A DNA stretch of 34,509 nt from Gammaproteobacteria bacterium (GTDB lineage Bacteria; Pseudomonadota; Gammaproteobacteria; SZUA-152), in the NCBI GenBank assembly GCA_022627515.1, contig JAKEGK010000075.1, positions 1-34,509 of the forward strand, read 5' to 3'. Below are positions 8,433-16,456 of the stretch, piece after piece (positions within the stretch are counted from its first letter, which is position 1; each line of letters starts with the position of its first letter). The notes below the pieces were generated by a model. That model was not told the origin of the DNA. It did no database searches and worked only from the letters and a program-made list of their open reading frames with translations. The position numbers and the translations under genes were made by a program.

Positions 8433-8992
8433 GGCTTTTTTCCCAAGAAAAGTTATTTGTGCTGATCATGCTCGGGACATTGTGCGCATGTTCCTCGCAG
8501 CCGCTTAAACACAGTGACTTGCCAGAATCCGCAATCGCGGATGCGCATGAAGCACTGGTCATGTTACAGAAGGAGGAGAAACTTGCGCCCTATTTCGAGC
8601 ACGCTGTGGCTTTTGCTGTTTATCCCGCGATGGGAAGGGCGGGACTGGGTTTTGGCGGCGCCCATGGAACCGGTATGGTGTTCAAAGACAATCAGGTTAT
8701 TGGAACAACATCGCTCACCCAGGTTAACGTGGGATTTAACGCCGGTGTTCAATTTTACCGCCAGATTTTATTCTTTAAATCCGCCGAAGTGCTGGATCAT
8801 TTTAAAAGAGGCAACCTTGAACTGGGCGGGCAGGTCAACGCCGCCCTGATTACACTTGGCGGCGGTGTAACGCCGGCGTATCTTGATGACATCGCCATAT
8901 TCACCCAGTTGCGCGGCGGATTGCTGATCGAAGTCTCCATTGGCGGGCACTATTATGGTTTTACGCCGTTAATTACTGAACAGGATAACTAA
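8429..8992 (+). CDS. SYLF/Ysc84 domain lipoprotein
   Basis: Lipobox LCACS; YFEHAVAFAVYPAMGRAGLGFGGAHGTGMVFKDNQVIGTTSLTQVNVGFNAGVQFYRQILFF; ATGA overlap with the preceding stop and GGAG 8 nt upstream support start at 8429. Confidence 0.85.
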   Translation: MRLFSQEKLFVLIMLGTLCACSSQPLKHSDLPESAIADAHEALVMLQKEEKLAPYFEHAVAFAVYPAMGRAGLGFGGAHGTGMVFKDNQVIGTTSLTQVNVGFNAGVQFYRQILFFKSAEVLDHFKRGNLELGGQVNAALITLGGGVTPAYLDDIAIFTQLRGGLLIEVSIGGHYYGFTPLITEQDN

Positions 8993-9002
8993 CGAGATAG
9001 GG

Positions 9003-9060
9003 CTAGCCCGCATTTCTCATCTTGGCTTTTGGTGGCCGCCTGGTGAGAAATACGGGCTAG
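9003..9060. repeat. 19-bp-arm inverted repeat between convergent genes
   Basis: CTAGCCCGCATTTCTCATC / GGTGAGAAATACGGGCTAG (two mismatches, G-U compatible), 20-nt loop. Confidence 0.75.
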
Positions 9061-9064
9061 TATT

Positions 9065-10372
9065 CTACATTATTCGAAGATTAGCTTTTATTTCACTCAT
9101 TATTTCCGGCTTTAAGCCCGCCGTTTTCGCAAACTCCGGCCATTGCCTGACAGCGTTTGCCACGCCGTCAATTATTTCTTGCGGTCTGGGCAGGCTGATC
9201 GATTCGCCGATGTAAAGCAAATCTTCCCGTGTAAAATGATCGCGCTTGCCGTTAATGCTCATCTGGTGCTGATTGGTCCATTTGCCCTTGGGGTTGTGGG
9301 AGTAGACCACATCATACGCTGGAGAAAGTGTCCATTTGCCATCGGGCTCCATCAGGAATGAAATATTTTTGGTGTGATCGTCCAGGTCGCGCGCCATTAT
9401 ATTGAATACCATGCGCCGGTATTGTTCGGCGGCATCGGCTTTGCTCAGCCGCAGCTTGCGCATGATCGTAAACGCCTGCTCATAGCTATAGACGCCGCTC
9501 TGATTAAAATCGAAGTGGGCAATACCGCACAACGATTGCAGATGCAGCTTGCTGCCGTTAACGCGGTCAAAACGTTTTGTCATGAAATGCGCGCGCCCGT
9601 TTTCTTCCAGCAGCCGGCATTCAGACATGTGAATTCCCGCCGCCCTGGCCATAAGGTGGTATGCATATTCCAGCCGCCCGAAGCCTTTGGGTTCGCCAAG
9701 CTCCAGGTCGGTGACACCATCGAATTTCACAATCCAGTAATCATATCCCGGCGGCGCTGCGGTTTGACCCGACCTGACGTTGCCGTTTGCGTCCATGGCA
9801 ATCACGGCCTTGGGCCGCGCGCCGCCGGCCGAGGTGCCGACGCGCAGGATATCCATAATCGCCTCCGCGTTATCTTTTTCGGAGCCGCCGAGCCGCACAT
9901 CGAGTGTCTTGCGCTCCTGAATGATTTGTTGCGCCAGCATAACCAGTTCGGAAATCTCAACGGGTACTGAAGCGTCATACTTATCTATGGTGGCCGGGGA
10001 AAATTCCAGGGCGCCCAAGCCGCGTTTGCCGATATAGCACAACCGCTCCACGGGACTGAATCCGGCGCTATCGCGGCCCTGGCGCGCCAGCCAGGTATCA
10101 ATGATGGCGTTGCCGAATTTATCCGGCAGGGCGTCGGCCAGCATGCCGGGCAATCCAAGAAAGGTGTCTTTGTTTAACGCGGGGAAAGTGAACTTGCCGT
10201 CGCCTTTACGCGCATCGTCCAGACTCATGTGGACGGGGGAGACATCCAGGCCGGATTTCAGAAAATCGGGATCATATTCAAATACGCCGTAGCCGCGGTC
10301 ATCCAGCCATGATACGGCGCCGGCGGTTTTACCCCAGAGTTTTACTATCGCGGTATCGACTTTTTTTACCAT
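9065..10372 (-). CDS. hipA: HipA family kinase toxin
   Basis: GLPGMLADALPDKFGNAIIDTWLARQGRDSAGFSPVERLCYIGKRGLGALEF...GTSAGGARPKAVIAMD...DLDDHTKNISFLM...SPAYDVVYSH. Confidence 0.92.
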   Translation of the reverse strand: MVKKVDTAIVKLWGKTAGAVSWLDDRGYGVFEYDPDFLKSGLDVSPVHMSLDDARKGDGKFTFPALNKDTFLGLPGMLADALPDKFGNAIIDTWLARQGRDSAGFSPVERLCYIGKRGLGALEFSPATIDKYDASVPVEISELVMLAQQIIQERKTLDVRLGGSEKDNAEAIMDILRVGTSAGGARPKAVIAMDANGNVRSGQTAAPPGYDYWIVKFDGVTDLELGEPKGFGRLEYAYHLMARAAGIHMSECRLLEENGRAHFMTKRFDRVNGSKLHLQSLCGIAHFDFNQSGVYSYEQAFTIMRKLRLSKADAAEQYRRMVFNIMARDLDDHTKNISFLMEPDGKWTLSPAYDVVYSHNPKGKWTNQHQMSINGKRDHFTREDLLYIGESISLPRPQEIIDGVANAVRQWPEFAKTAGLKPEIMSEIKANLRIM

Positions 10373-10698
10373 TCCGGTTCATCCTTTGATTTTTCCTTGA
10401 GCCGCGCGCGCGAGGCTCTTTCGCGCACCTTGCCTTGCATTCTGGCAAGTTGTAATGGGCTGACCGTTGTCTGCGGAATAAAATTATCCAGTTGATCCAA
10501 AGCGCCCAGTTCGCGCAACACGGCAATCAGAGTCGACAGTTTTGCGCTGCCGGCCTCCAGCGCTTTAATGGCGTTCAGCGACAACATCACCGCATCGGCC
10601 AGTTCTTTCTGGGTAATGTTTTTGCGCAGCCGCAGCGCCTTGATGCGCTGGCCGAGTTCTTTCTGGATTGCCTTATCTGAGAGCGTATAGAAGTCCAT
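10366..10698 (-). CDS. hipB: HipB-like Xre-family antitoxin
   Basis: LGQRIKALRLRKNITQKELADAVMLSLNAIKALEAGSAKLSTLIAVLRELGALDQLD HTH; overlaps hipA start. Confidence 0.85.
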   Translation of the reverse strand: MDFYTLSDKAIQKELGQRIKALRLRKNITQKELADAVMLSLNAIKALEAGSAKLSTLIAVLRELGALDQLDNFIPQTTVSPLQLARMQGKVRERASRARLKEKSKDEPEW

Positions 10699-10862
10699 AA
10701 CAGCCTTATTATAGGTTTTTATACCATAATTAAATCTAAAACAGCCTTTAATAAGGCGATTATAGGGTATCGAATTGAACAGTCAAGAAAATCACATAAG
10801 AGTCTTATTACAGGCTGTTATATTGATAATAAAGTTTAAATATTCTTTTTTAAGGCTGTTAT
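10698..10862. promoter_or_regulatory. four operator-like repeats upstream of hipB
   Basis: TAACAGCCTTATTATAGG (10698-10715), ACAGCCTTTAATAAGG (10741-10756), inverse CTTATTACAGGCTGTTA (10804-10820), inverse TTTTTAAGGCTGTTAT (10847-10862). Confidence 0.6.
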
Positions 10863-11206
10863 CACTTGCCAGTGCCTGGCTTCTCCTCCAACTGGCCTGA
10901 CTTATTTATAGCCATATCTAATACCAGCTATCCGCCCAACTGCGAAAGCCGCTTCAGTTAAGCAGTCTGCTTGATGCTGGATGATTTGAAACAATATGAA
11001 TTTGAGCGTGGCCGTCAACCAAAATGAGAGACCTGATCCTGATGGCGGGAACCGCGCAGGCGGACCTGCTTCTATCGCCCACATGAGATCGCGCTTGGGT
11101 TGATTACCGTCATGTTATTGCTGGTATGTCAGGGACTAAAATTTTTCTAATCCCAAGCCGGTGGAACCGGCAAACGCCGTTAATTCGAACCCGGTCAAGC
11201 AGGCGA

Positions 11207-11758
11207 ATGAAACAGTATCTTTTTTATGGTCTGACAGTTGCGTTGTTGTGGTCTTGCGCCAGCAAGCCCGCGATTGATTTTGATACCTCGGCTGATTTTA
11301 GTGCTTATAAATCCTACGCCTGGTCAGATCAAACCGATGAACAGACAAAAAAATCGCAAGCCGATGCGTCACTGGTGCATAAACGCATTCGGGAATCCAT
11401 CGAAGCAACATTGCAAGCGAAAGGAATGCAAAGCGTCGATACCGCACAAGCGGATGTATTGGTCACCTATCATCTTTCCATGCATATAAGCGGGTATTCG
11501 GGCAGCAGCGTGTTCTTTGGCCTTGGAAGTTTTAGCCACCATTCGGCTGTGGGGGTGTCGGTTGGCGTGCCTGTCAGTCAACAGCCGATCGAAGAAGGCA
11601 CGCTGGTGATTGACATCATCGATGCGAAGAAAAATTCCCTGGTATGGCAGGGCGCCGGTGCGAGGACTTTGTCACGCAGCGTATCACCGGAGAAAGCCCA
11701 GGCAATGATCGATGAAGTGGTGAAGGAAATTTTGGCGGGCTATCCGCCCAAAAAATAG
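11207..11758 (+). CDS. DUF4136 family lipoprotein
   Basis: MKQYLFYGLTVALLWSCAS lipobox; IDFDTSADFSAYKSYAWSDQ...EEGTLVIDIIDAKKNSLVWQGAGARTL. ATG 11207 preferred over the ORF-track start 11126. Confidence 0.87.
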   Translation: MKQYLFYGLTVALLWSCASKPAIDFDTSADFSAYKSYAWSDQTDEQTKKSQADASLVHKRIRESIEATLQAKGMQSVDTAQADVLVTYHLSMHISGYSGSSVFFGLGSFSHHSAVGVSVGVPVSQQPIEEGTLVIDIIDAKKNSLVWQGAGARTLSRSVSPEKAQAMIDEVVKEILAGYPPKK

Positions 11759-11956
11759 TTCTACTTTGTTACTTTAATTTATGTTAATGAACAATCCCGC
11801 ACGGGAAGCAAAGGCGTCTGGCAAGACACGCCGTAAACACCTCCATTCTTGTTTTCAAGAGAATGCTCGATGGCGGCATCCCTGCCGCCAACGGTCTTGC
11901 CAGACGCCTTTGTTTCCCGAGCTGTGCACGCGGCTATTTAATGTAACAAAGTAGAA
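11759..11956. mobile_element. MITE-like palindromic element with 14-bp TIRs and ATAG direct repeats
   Basis: TTCTACTTTGTTAC ... GTAACAAAGTAGAA; subterminal GGGAAGCAAAGGCGTCTGGCAAGAC / GTCTTGCCAGACGCCTTTGTTTCCC; ATAG at 11755-11758 and 11957-11960. Confidence 0.75.
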
Positions 11957-12030
11957 ATAGATAAGCGTGAATTTAACATTTAACGGAGAAGACAGCGGCG
12001 TGCAAAGTCACCGCTGGATTGGAATGGAAC

Positions 12031-12939
12031 ATGCTGACAATGCCTGATCATCGATTAAAAACCAATGTTATCGCGGGTATGCTATTTTCTGCATTCCTCG
12101 TATTCTCTCAAGTCAGCTTGCCGGCGCCGGTATTACCGCCATTAACTGAATTAAAAACCGGTGAGCAGCTCACCGGAAAGTTTGTCTGGTTTGATCTGGC
12201 GACTACGGAGCTTGAAAAACAACAAGCCTTTTACGGCGGTGTGTTTGGCTGGAAATTCCGCGCGCTCGAAAATGCGGAAGATCAATATACCCTGATATTA
12301 AACAATGATCGAAACGTGGCTGGCATGTTCCTGGCTAAACCCAGGGAAGATATACCGGCCGGCGCGTTATGGATTGGTTTGATGTCGATTAACGATCCGG
12401 TAAAAGCCGTGTCCGCCGTAGAACAAGGCGGCGGCGTGGTTCATACGCAATTAATGACGGTAGCGCAGCGCGGCACTTATGCGCTGTTTCGCGATCCGGA
12501 TGGCGCATTATTTGGAGTTCTGAAATCCGACAGCGGGGATCCGCCGGATAATGCCACCGCGATAGGGGATTTTTTGTGGGTGGATCTCTTTGCGGACCAA
12601 CCTGAAAAGGCCGCTGGATTTTATCAGCGATTGGCCGGCTATGAATTAAAGAAAAATGAAGAAAAAGCCGGCGTTGAGCGCATTATTCTTTCTTCACAAG
12701 GGCATTCCCGCGCCGGTGTTGTGCCACTGCCGAAAGATGCTAATCGTGCCGGCTGGCTGCCCTATGTCAGGGTTGGTGATGTCAACGCAACGCTTACAAA
12801 AGTGACGGAAGCCGGCGGTTATATCATGGTGCCGCCCGCTGAAGATTTACTCGACGGCAATCTCGCTATTTTTAGTGATCCGCAAGGCGGTGTTCTGGGT
12901 ATTGTGAAATGGGATGAACCCGTAACGCACAAGGAGTAA
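12031..12939 (+). CDS. secreted two-domain VOC (glyoxalase superfamily) protein
   Basis: Two VOC modules: GKFVWFDLATTELEKQQAFYGGVFGWKF...RDPDGALFGVLK and GDFLWVDLFADQPEKAAGFYQRLAGYEL...SDPQGGVLGIVKW; N-terminal signal-like stretch. Start approximate. Confidence 0.85.
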   Translation: MLTMPDHRLKTNVIAGMLFSAFLVFSQVSLPAPVLPPLTELKTGEQLTGKFVWFDLATTELEKQQAFYGGVFGWKFRALENAEDQYTLILNNDRNVAGMFLAKPREDIPAGALWIGLMSINDPVKAVSAVEQGGGVVHTQLMTVAQRGTYALFRDPDGALFGVLKSDSGDPPDNATAIGDFLWVDLFADQPEKAAGFYQRLAGYELKKNEEKAGVERIILSSQGHSRAGVVPLPKDANRAGWLPYVRVGDVNATLTKVTEAGGYIMVPPAEDLLDGNLAIFSDPQGGVLGIVKWDEPVTHKE

Positions 12940-12947
12940 GGGTTGCC

Positions 12948-13421
12948 ATGAACGGACAAAATATTTCACACCGCTCAATATTTACAAACATAGCGGTTAC
13001 GTTGCTGTTTCTACTGCTGTCCGGATGCGCGACGACAAATGGCGGATACGTCGGCGGATCAGTCTACTACCGTTATGATTACTACGATCCATGGTATTGG
13101 GGTCCCTACTACTATCCACCCTATTATCGCCCGCCGTTGTATCCGCCACCAGTGTATCCGCCACCAGTGTATCCGCCACCAGTGTATCCGCCACCAGTGT
13201 ATCCGCCACCAGTGTATCCGCCACCAGTGTATCCTCCGCCAGTGTTTCCACCTCCGAAACCGCCAAAACCTCTTCCCCCTCCACCCAGGCCGGGGAAGCC
13301 GTTGCCTGTGCCACCGGTTGGCGTTCCTCCGGCGCCACGGCCGCCGGTAGCCGGACCTCCGCGGTCAATGCCGCCAGACGCGAGACCACCAGCTCCCTGG
13401 CCGGCGCCTCGCGCGCGATAA
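12948..13421 (+). CDS. proline/tyrosine-rich repeat lipoprotein
   Basis: MNGQNISHRSIFTNIAVTLLFLLLSGCATT lipobox, then (VYPPP)n and Pro-rich tail. Confidence 0.7.
   Translation: MNGQNISHRSIFTNIAVTLLFLLLSGCATTNGGYVGGSVYYRYDYYDPWYWGPYYYPPYYRPPLYPPPVYPPPVYPPPVYPPPVYPPPVYPPPVYPPPVFPPPKPPKPLPPPPRPGKPLPVPPVGVPPAPRPPVAGPPRSMPPDARPPAPWPAPRAR
13141..13245 (+). repeat. 15-bp tandem repeat (ATCCGCCACCAGTGT) x6 plus one variant unit
   Basis: Six identical 15-mers 13141-13230, variant ATCCTCCGCCAGTGT 13231-13245; encodes YPPPV. Confidence 0.95.
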
Positions 13422-13616
13422 ACGTTAGCGATGTTTTGCCAATAGGGAACGCAGTGTCAAAACACGAATGAATAAAAATCCTCAACAAAATGTTGTAGCT
13501 TTATGGTTGTTGCTTTTCCCCTTGTTAACATGCGCGGTTTCTTTTATGGGTCGCCTCATTGATCCTGACGATGATAAACACGTTGGTGATTGCAAGCCTT
13601 AGCGATCCTGTTTGGC

Positions 13617-14591
13617 TCAGGCATTACCGGCGTTTTGAGTCTGCTGACTATATTCTTCCCCATCCTGTTCCCACTCGTTGCGGCGGCCCACCAGGGTGTT
13701 GTACTCATCGATGGTGATATAGGACCAGGCATCGCGTTCTTCGAACAATTTATGCAGTAACGCATTGTTGATGGTATGCCCCGGCTTTTTTCCATAGTAG
13801 CTGGCGTAGATGGGTATGCCAATCAGCGCCAGGTCACCCAGGGTGTCCAGAATTTTGTGCCGGACAAATTCATCTTTGTATCGCAATCCTTCTGCGTTAA
13901 CGATGCGGTCGCCATCGACCAGGATGGCATTGTGTAATGATCCACCCCTGGCAAGCCCCAGTTTTTGCAATCGTTCGATATCTTTCGCAAAGCCAAAAGT
14001 CCTGGCGCGGGAAATATCCGCGCGAAAAGCTTCGTTGACCAGTTGCACCGTATAGGTTTGTTTACCCACCGCGGAATCAGGAAAATCTATGTCGACGGTA
14101 ATCGAGGGTATTGAGCTTGGTATTAACGCCGCCTCCTTGTCATTATCCTTGACAGAAATCCGGCGCTGCAACCATATCGCTTTGCGCAAGGCGGGCTGGT
14201 TAACCGTGCCTGACTTTTCAATCATGGTAACAAACGGGTGGCTGCTGCCGTCCATGATTGGTATTTCAGGTCCGTCGATTTCTATCAGCGCGTTATCCAC
14301 GCCGCAACCGTGCAATGCCGCCATCAAGTGCTCCACGGTACTGATCGTGACGCCGTACTGGTTGCCAAGCACGGTGGACATGTGAGTTTCCACGACGTCA
14401 TACCAGCGCGCCGCGATGAAGCCTTTTCCCGGAGGCGCGTCCTTGCGCAAAAAGTTAATACCGGAATCCGGCTCAGCCGGCCGCACCACCATGGCGGCTT
14501 TACATCCCGTATGCAGTCCTATGCCAACATAGGTGATTGGCTGGCTGAGTGTCTTTTGCGTGATTGAGGCCAGATCGTTTTTGATAGTCAT
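13617..14591 (-). CDS. lpxC: UDP-3-O-acyl-N-acetylglucosamine deacetylase
   Basis: VGIGLHTGCKAAM, STVEHLMAALHGCGVDNALIEIDGPEIPIMDGSSHPFV, DEFVRHKILDTLGDLALIG, KPGHTINNALLHKL. Confidence 0.95.
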   Translation of the reverse strand: MTIKNDLASITQKTLSQPITYVGIGLHTGCKAAMVVRPAEPDSGINFLRKDAPPGKGFIAARWYDVVETHMSTVLGNQYGVTISTVEHLMAALHGCGVDNALIEIDGPEIPIMDGSSHPFVTMIEKSGTVNQPALRKAIWLQRRISVKDNDKEAALIPSSIPSITVDIDFPDSAVGKQTYTVQLVNEAFRADISRARTFGFAKDIERLQKLGLARGGSLHNAILVDGDRIVNAEGLRYKDEFVRHKILDTLGDLALIGIPIYASYYGKKPGHTINNALLHKLFEERDAWSYITIDEYNTLVGRRNEWEQDGEEYSQQTQNAGNA

Positions 14592-14767
14592 ATTTATTCC
14601 TCCTGGACGCCGTGTTATTGGGATTTGCGTTACTGGTCTTTTTGACTATCAAGCAACAATTTGGGTGTTATAATTTGTTGTCCCAACGCGCCAACACGTT
14701 ATCCTTGGATGCACTTTTTGGCCGGCCAATAGATAGCCGGAACAAGTAACTTAAGCAAAGGGAAAGC

Positions 14768-15766
14768 ATGCATATCACAACCATTTCTTCCTGGGTGTTG
14801 TTAATCGCGGAAACACTGAAGTCTTATGGCGTGGACTATCGTCAATTGTTCAGGCAGGCGGGAATGGATGCAGCTCACTTAAGTGACCAAAATGCCCGGT
14901 TTGATTTCTTTTCGGTTACGCGTTTATGGGACCTGGCCCTGGAAAAAACCCAGGACCCGTGTTTCGGTCTGGTTGCGGTGAATCATTGGCATCCCACTTC
15001 GCTGCATGCCTTGGGATTTTCCTGGATGGCGAGCCCCAGTTTGAAGGATGCGTTCGAACGCTTGCAAAGATATATCCGCATTGTAAATAACGCGGCCGCT
15101 GTGGATATCACTACGCGGAATTCCGTTACCCGAATTGTTATTTACAGCGCGGCCGAACCGTTAAAAACCTCAATTGCTTCCATGGATGCGGCGCTGGCGG
15201 TGCTGCTTCATATGTGCCGGTTGAATTATGGCAGGGAGTTGGATCCCGTGCGTATCCGGACGATGCGGCCGGAACCCACGCCTGCTTGTGTAGACCGGTT
15301 TAATGCGTTTTACCGGGCGCCAATCGAATTTTCCAGCGGCGAAAACGCCATCGATTTTAAGAGAGATGTCCTTGAAAAACATTTACCGGCTTCCAATATT
15401 GATCTGGCGCGCGCGAATGACAAGATCATCGATGAATATCTTTCGCATCTGGACGGCGTATCGGTGGGAATCCGGACCAGGGTGAAAATTACCGAATTAT
15501 TACCGTCCGGATCGGTAACCGAAGAAAAAATCGCGTCACTACTCAATTTAAGTGTGCGCAGTATGCAGCGTAAACTTAAGGAAGAAGGCGCCAGTTTTAA
15601 GGAATTGCTGAATCAAACACGCCAGGAACTGGCGGATCAATACATTGAAAACTCACGGTTGTCGATTAACGAGATTACGTACTTGTTGGGATTTTCCGAT
15701 CCGGCGAACTTTTCGCGGGCGTTCAAGCGCTGGCACGGTGTTTCGCCAAGCCAGTACCGCGGCTAA
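14768..15766 (+). CDS. AraC family transcriptional regulator (OruR/ArgR-like N-terminal domain)
   Basis: C-terminal HTH: EEKIASLLNLSVRSMQRKLKEEGASFKELLNQTRQELADQYIENSRLSINEITYLLGFSDPANFSRAFKRWHGVSPSQYR. Confidence 0.93.
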   Translation: MHITTISSWVLLIAETLKSYGVDYRQLFRQAGMDAAHLSDQNARFDFFSVTRLWDLALEKTQDPCFGLVAVNHWHPTSLHALGFSWMASPSLKDAFERLQRYIRIVNNAAAVDITTRNSVTRIVIYSAAEPLKTSIASMDAALAVLLHMCRLNYGRELDPVRIRTMRPEPTPACVDRFNAFYRAPIEFSSGENAIDFKRDVLEKHLPASNIDLARANDKIIDEYLSHLDGVSVGIRTRVKITELLPSGSVTEEKIASLLNLSVRSMQRKLKEEGASFKELLNQTRQELADQYIENSRLSINEITYLLGFSDPANFSRAFKRWHGVSPSQYRG

Positions 15767-15824
15767 GATGAAATTGGACGGATTAAAATCCGGTTTATTA
15801 ATTTGAATACAGGTGTAGATCGCC

Positions 15825-16322
15825 ATGAAAATGTTGCTGCGTTTTTTGCTGTTCATAGATATGTTAACGATTGTTGCCTGTGTGTCCACGACACCCGATG
15901 GCAAGATTATTGAAGATGAAAAAAAAGAAGTGATTGAGGATATTAAAATAATCCAGAATTGGAGTGGTGATTTTCCGGTGGCGAAATTGAATGTGTTGCC
16001 CAGGGGGCAGGAACGGTTGCCGGCGGGTTATGTCAGCGATGCGGCCACGTTCAAAAGTGTCTGGGAAATTTTTTCTCCCGCCACACCGGTTCCGGAAGTT
16101 AACTTTGAAAACAACATCGTCGTATTTGGCCGCAACACGCAATATTACAACCGTACAACGATTTTCAAGGTAACATTAAAGGATGGTGTCGCTGAAATAC
16201 TGGCGATGGCAACCATGTCGGCGAATCCCATTCAGGATAAAGTCGCAATCTCCATGGCGGTTATTCCCAGGGAGGGGGTAAAATATATTTTTACCGCAGG
16301 CACTAACCTGCCGGTAAAGTAG
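15825..16322 (+). CDS. hypothetical (lipo)protein
   Basis: Signal-like N-terminus MKMLLRFLLFIDMLTIVACVS; coherent 165-aa ORF; family not recognised. Confidence 0.6.
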   Translation: MKMLLRFLLFIDMLTIVACVSTTPDGKIIEDEKKEVIEDIKIIQNWSGDFPVAKLNVLPRGQERLPAGYVSDAATFKSVWEIFSPATPVPEVNFENNIVVFGRNTQYYNRTTIFKVTLKDGVAEILAMATMSANPIQDKVAISMAVIPREGVKYIFTAGTNLPVK

Positions 16323-16338
16323 CTGGCGGAATCCAAGT

Positions 16339-16424
16339 TCATTGCGAGGCTTGCGTTAGCAAACCGTGGCGATCCAGTGTTGATTGATATATAAGATCGC
16401 TGCGTCCTTTGGACTCGCAATGAC
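16339..16424. repeat. TCATTGCGAGG...CTCGCAATGA interspersed palindromic repeat
   Basis: Outer arms TCATTGCGAG / CTCGCAATGA, inner GCGATC/GATCGC; intergenic. Confidence 0.75.
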
Positions 16425-16456
16425 TAATTGACTAACAACTAATAATGGTATCGTGC

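Noticed and set aside
9374-9970. 198-aa plus-strand ORF antisense to hipA
   Set aside because: hipA on the minus strand carries conserved motifs; the antisense ORF has none.
13141-13245. Possible CRISPR array
   Set aside because: 15-bp head-to-tail repeats without spacers; it is a coding tandem repeat. No CRISPR or cas genes seen.
12997-13488. Minus-strand ORF with (VADTL)n repeats and alternate-frame SATSV/CIRHQ repeats
   Set aside because: They are alternate readings of the 15-bp tandem repeat; the plus-frame lipoprotein has an SD, signal peptide and lipobox.
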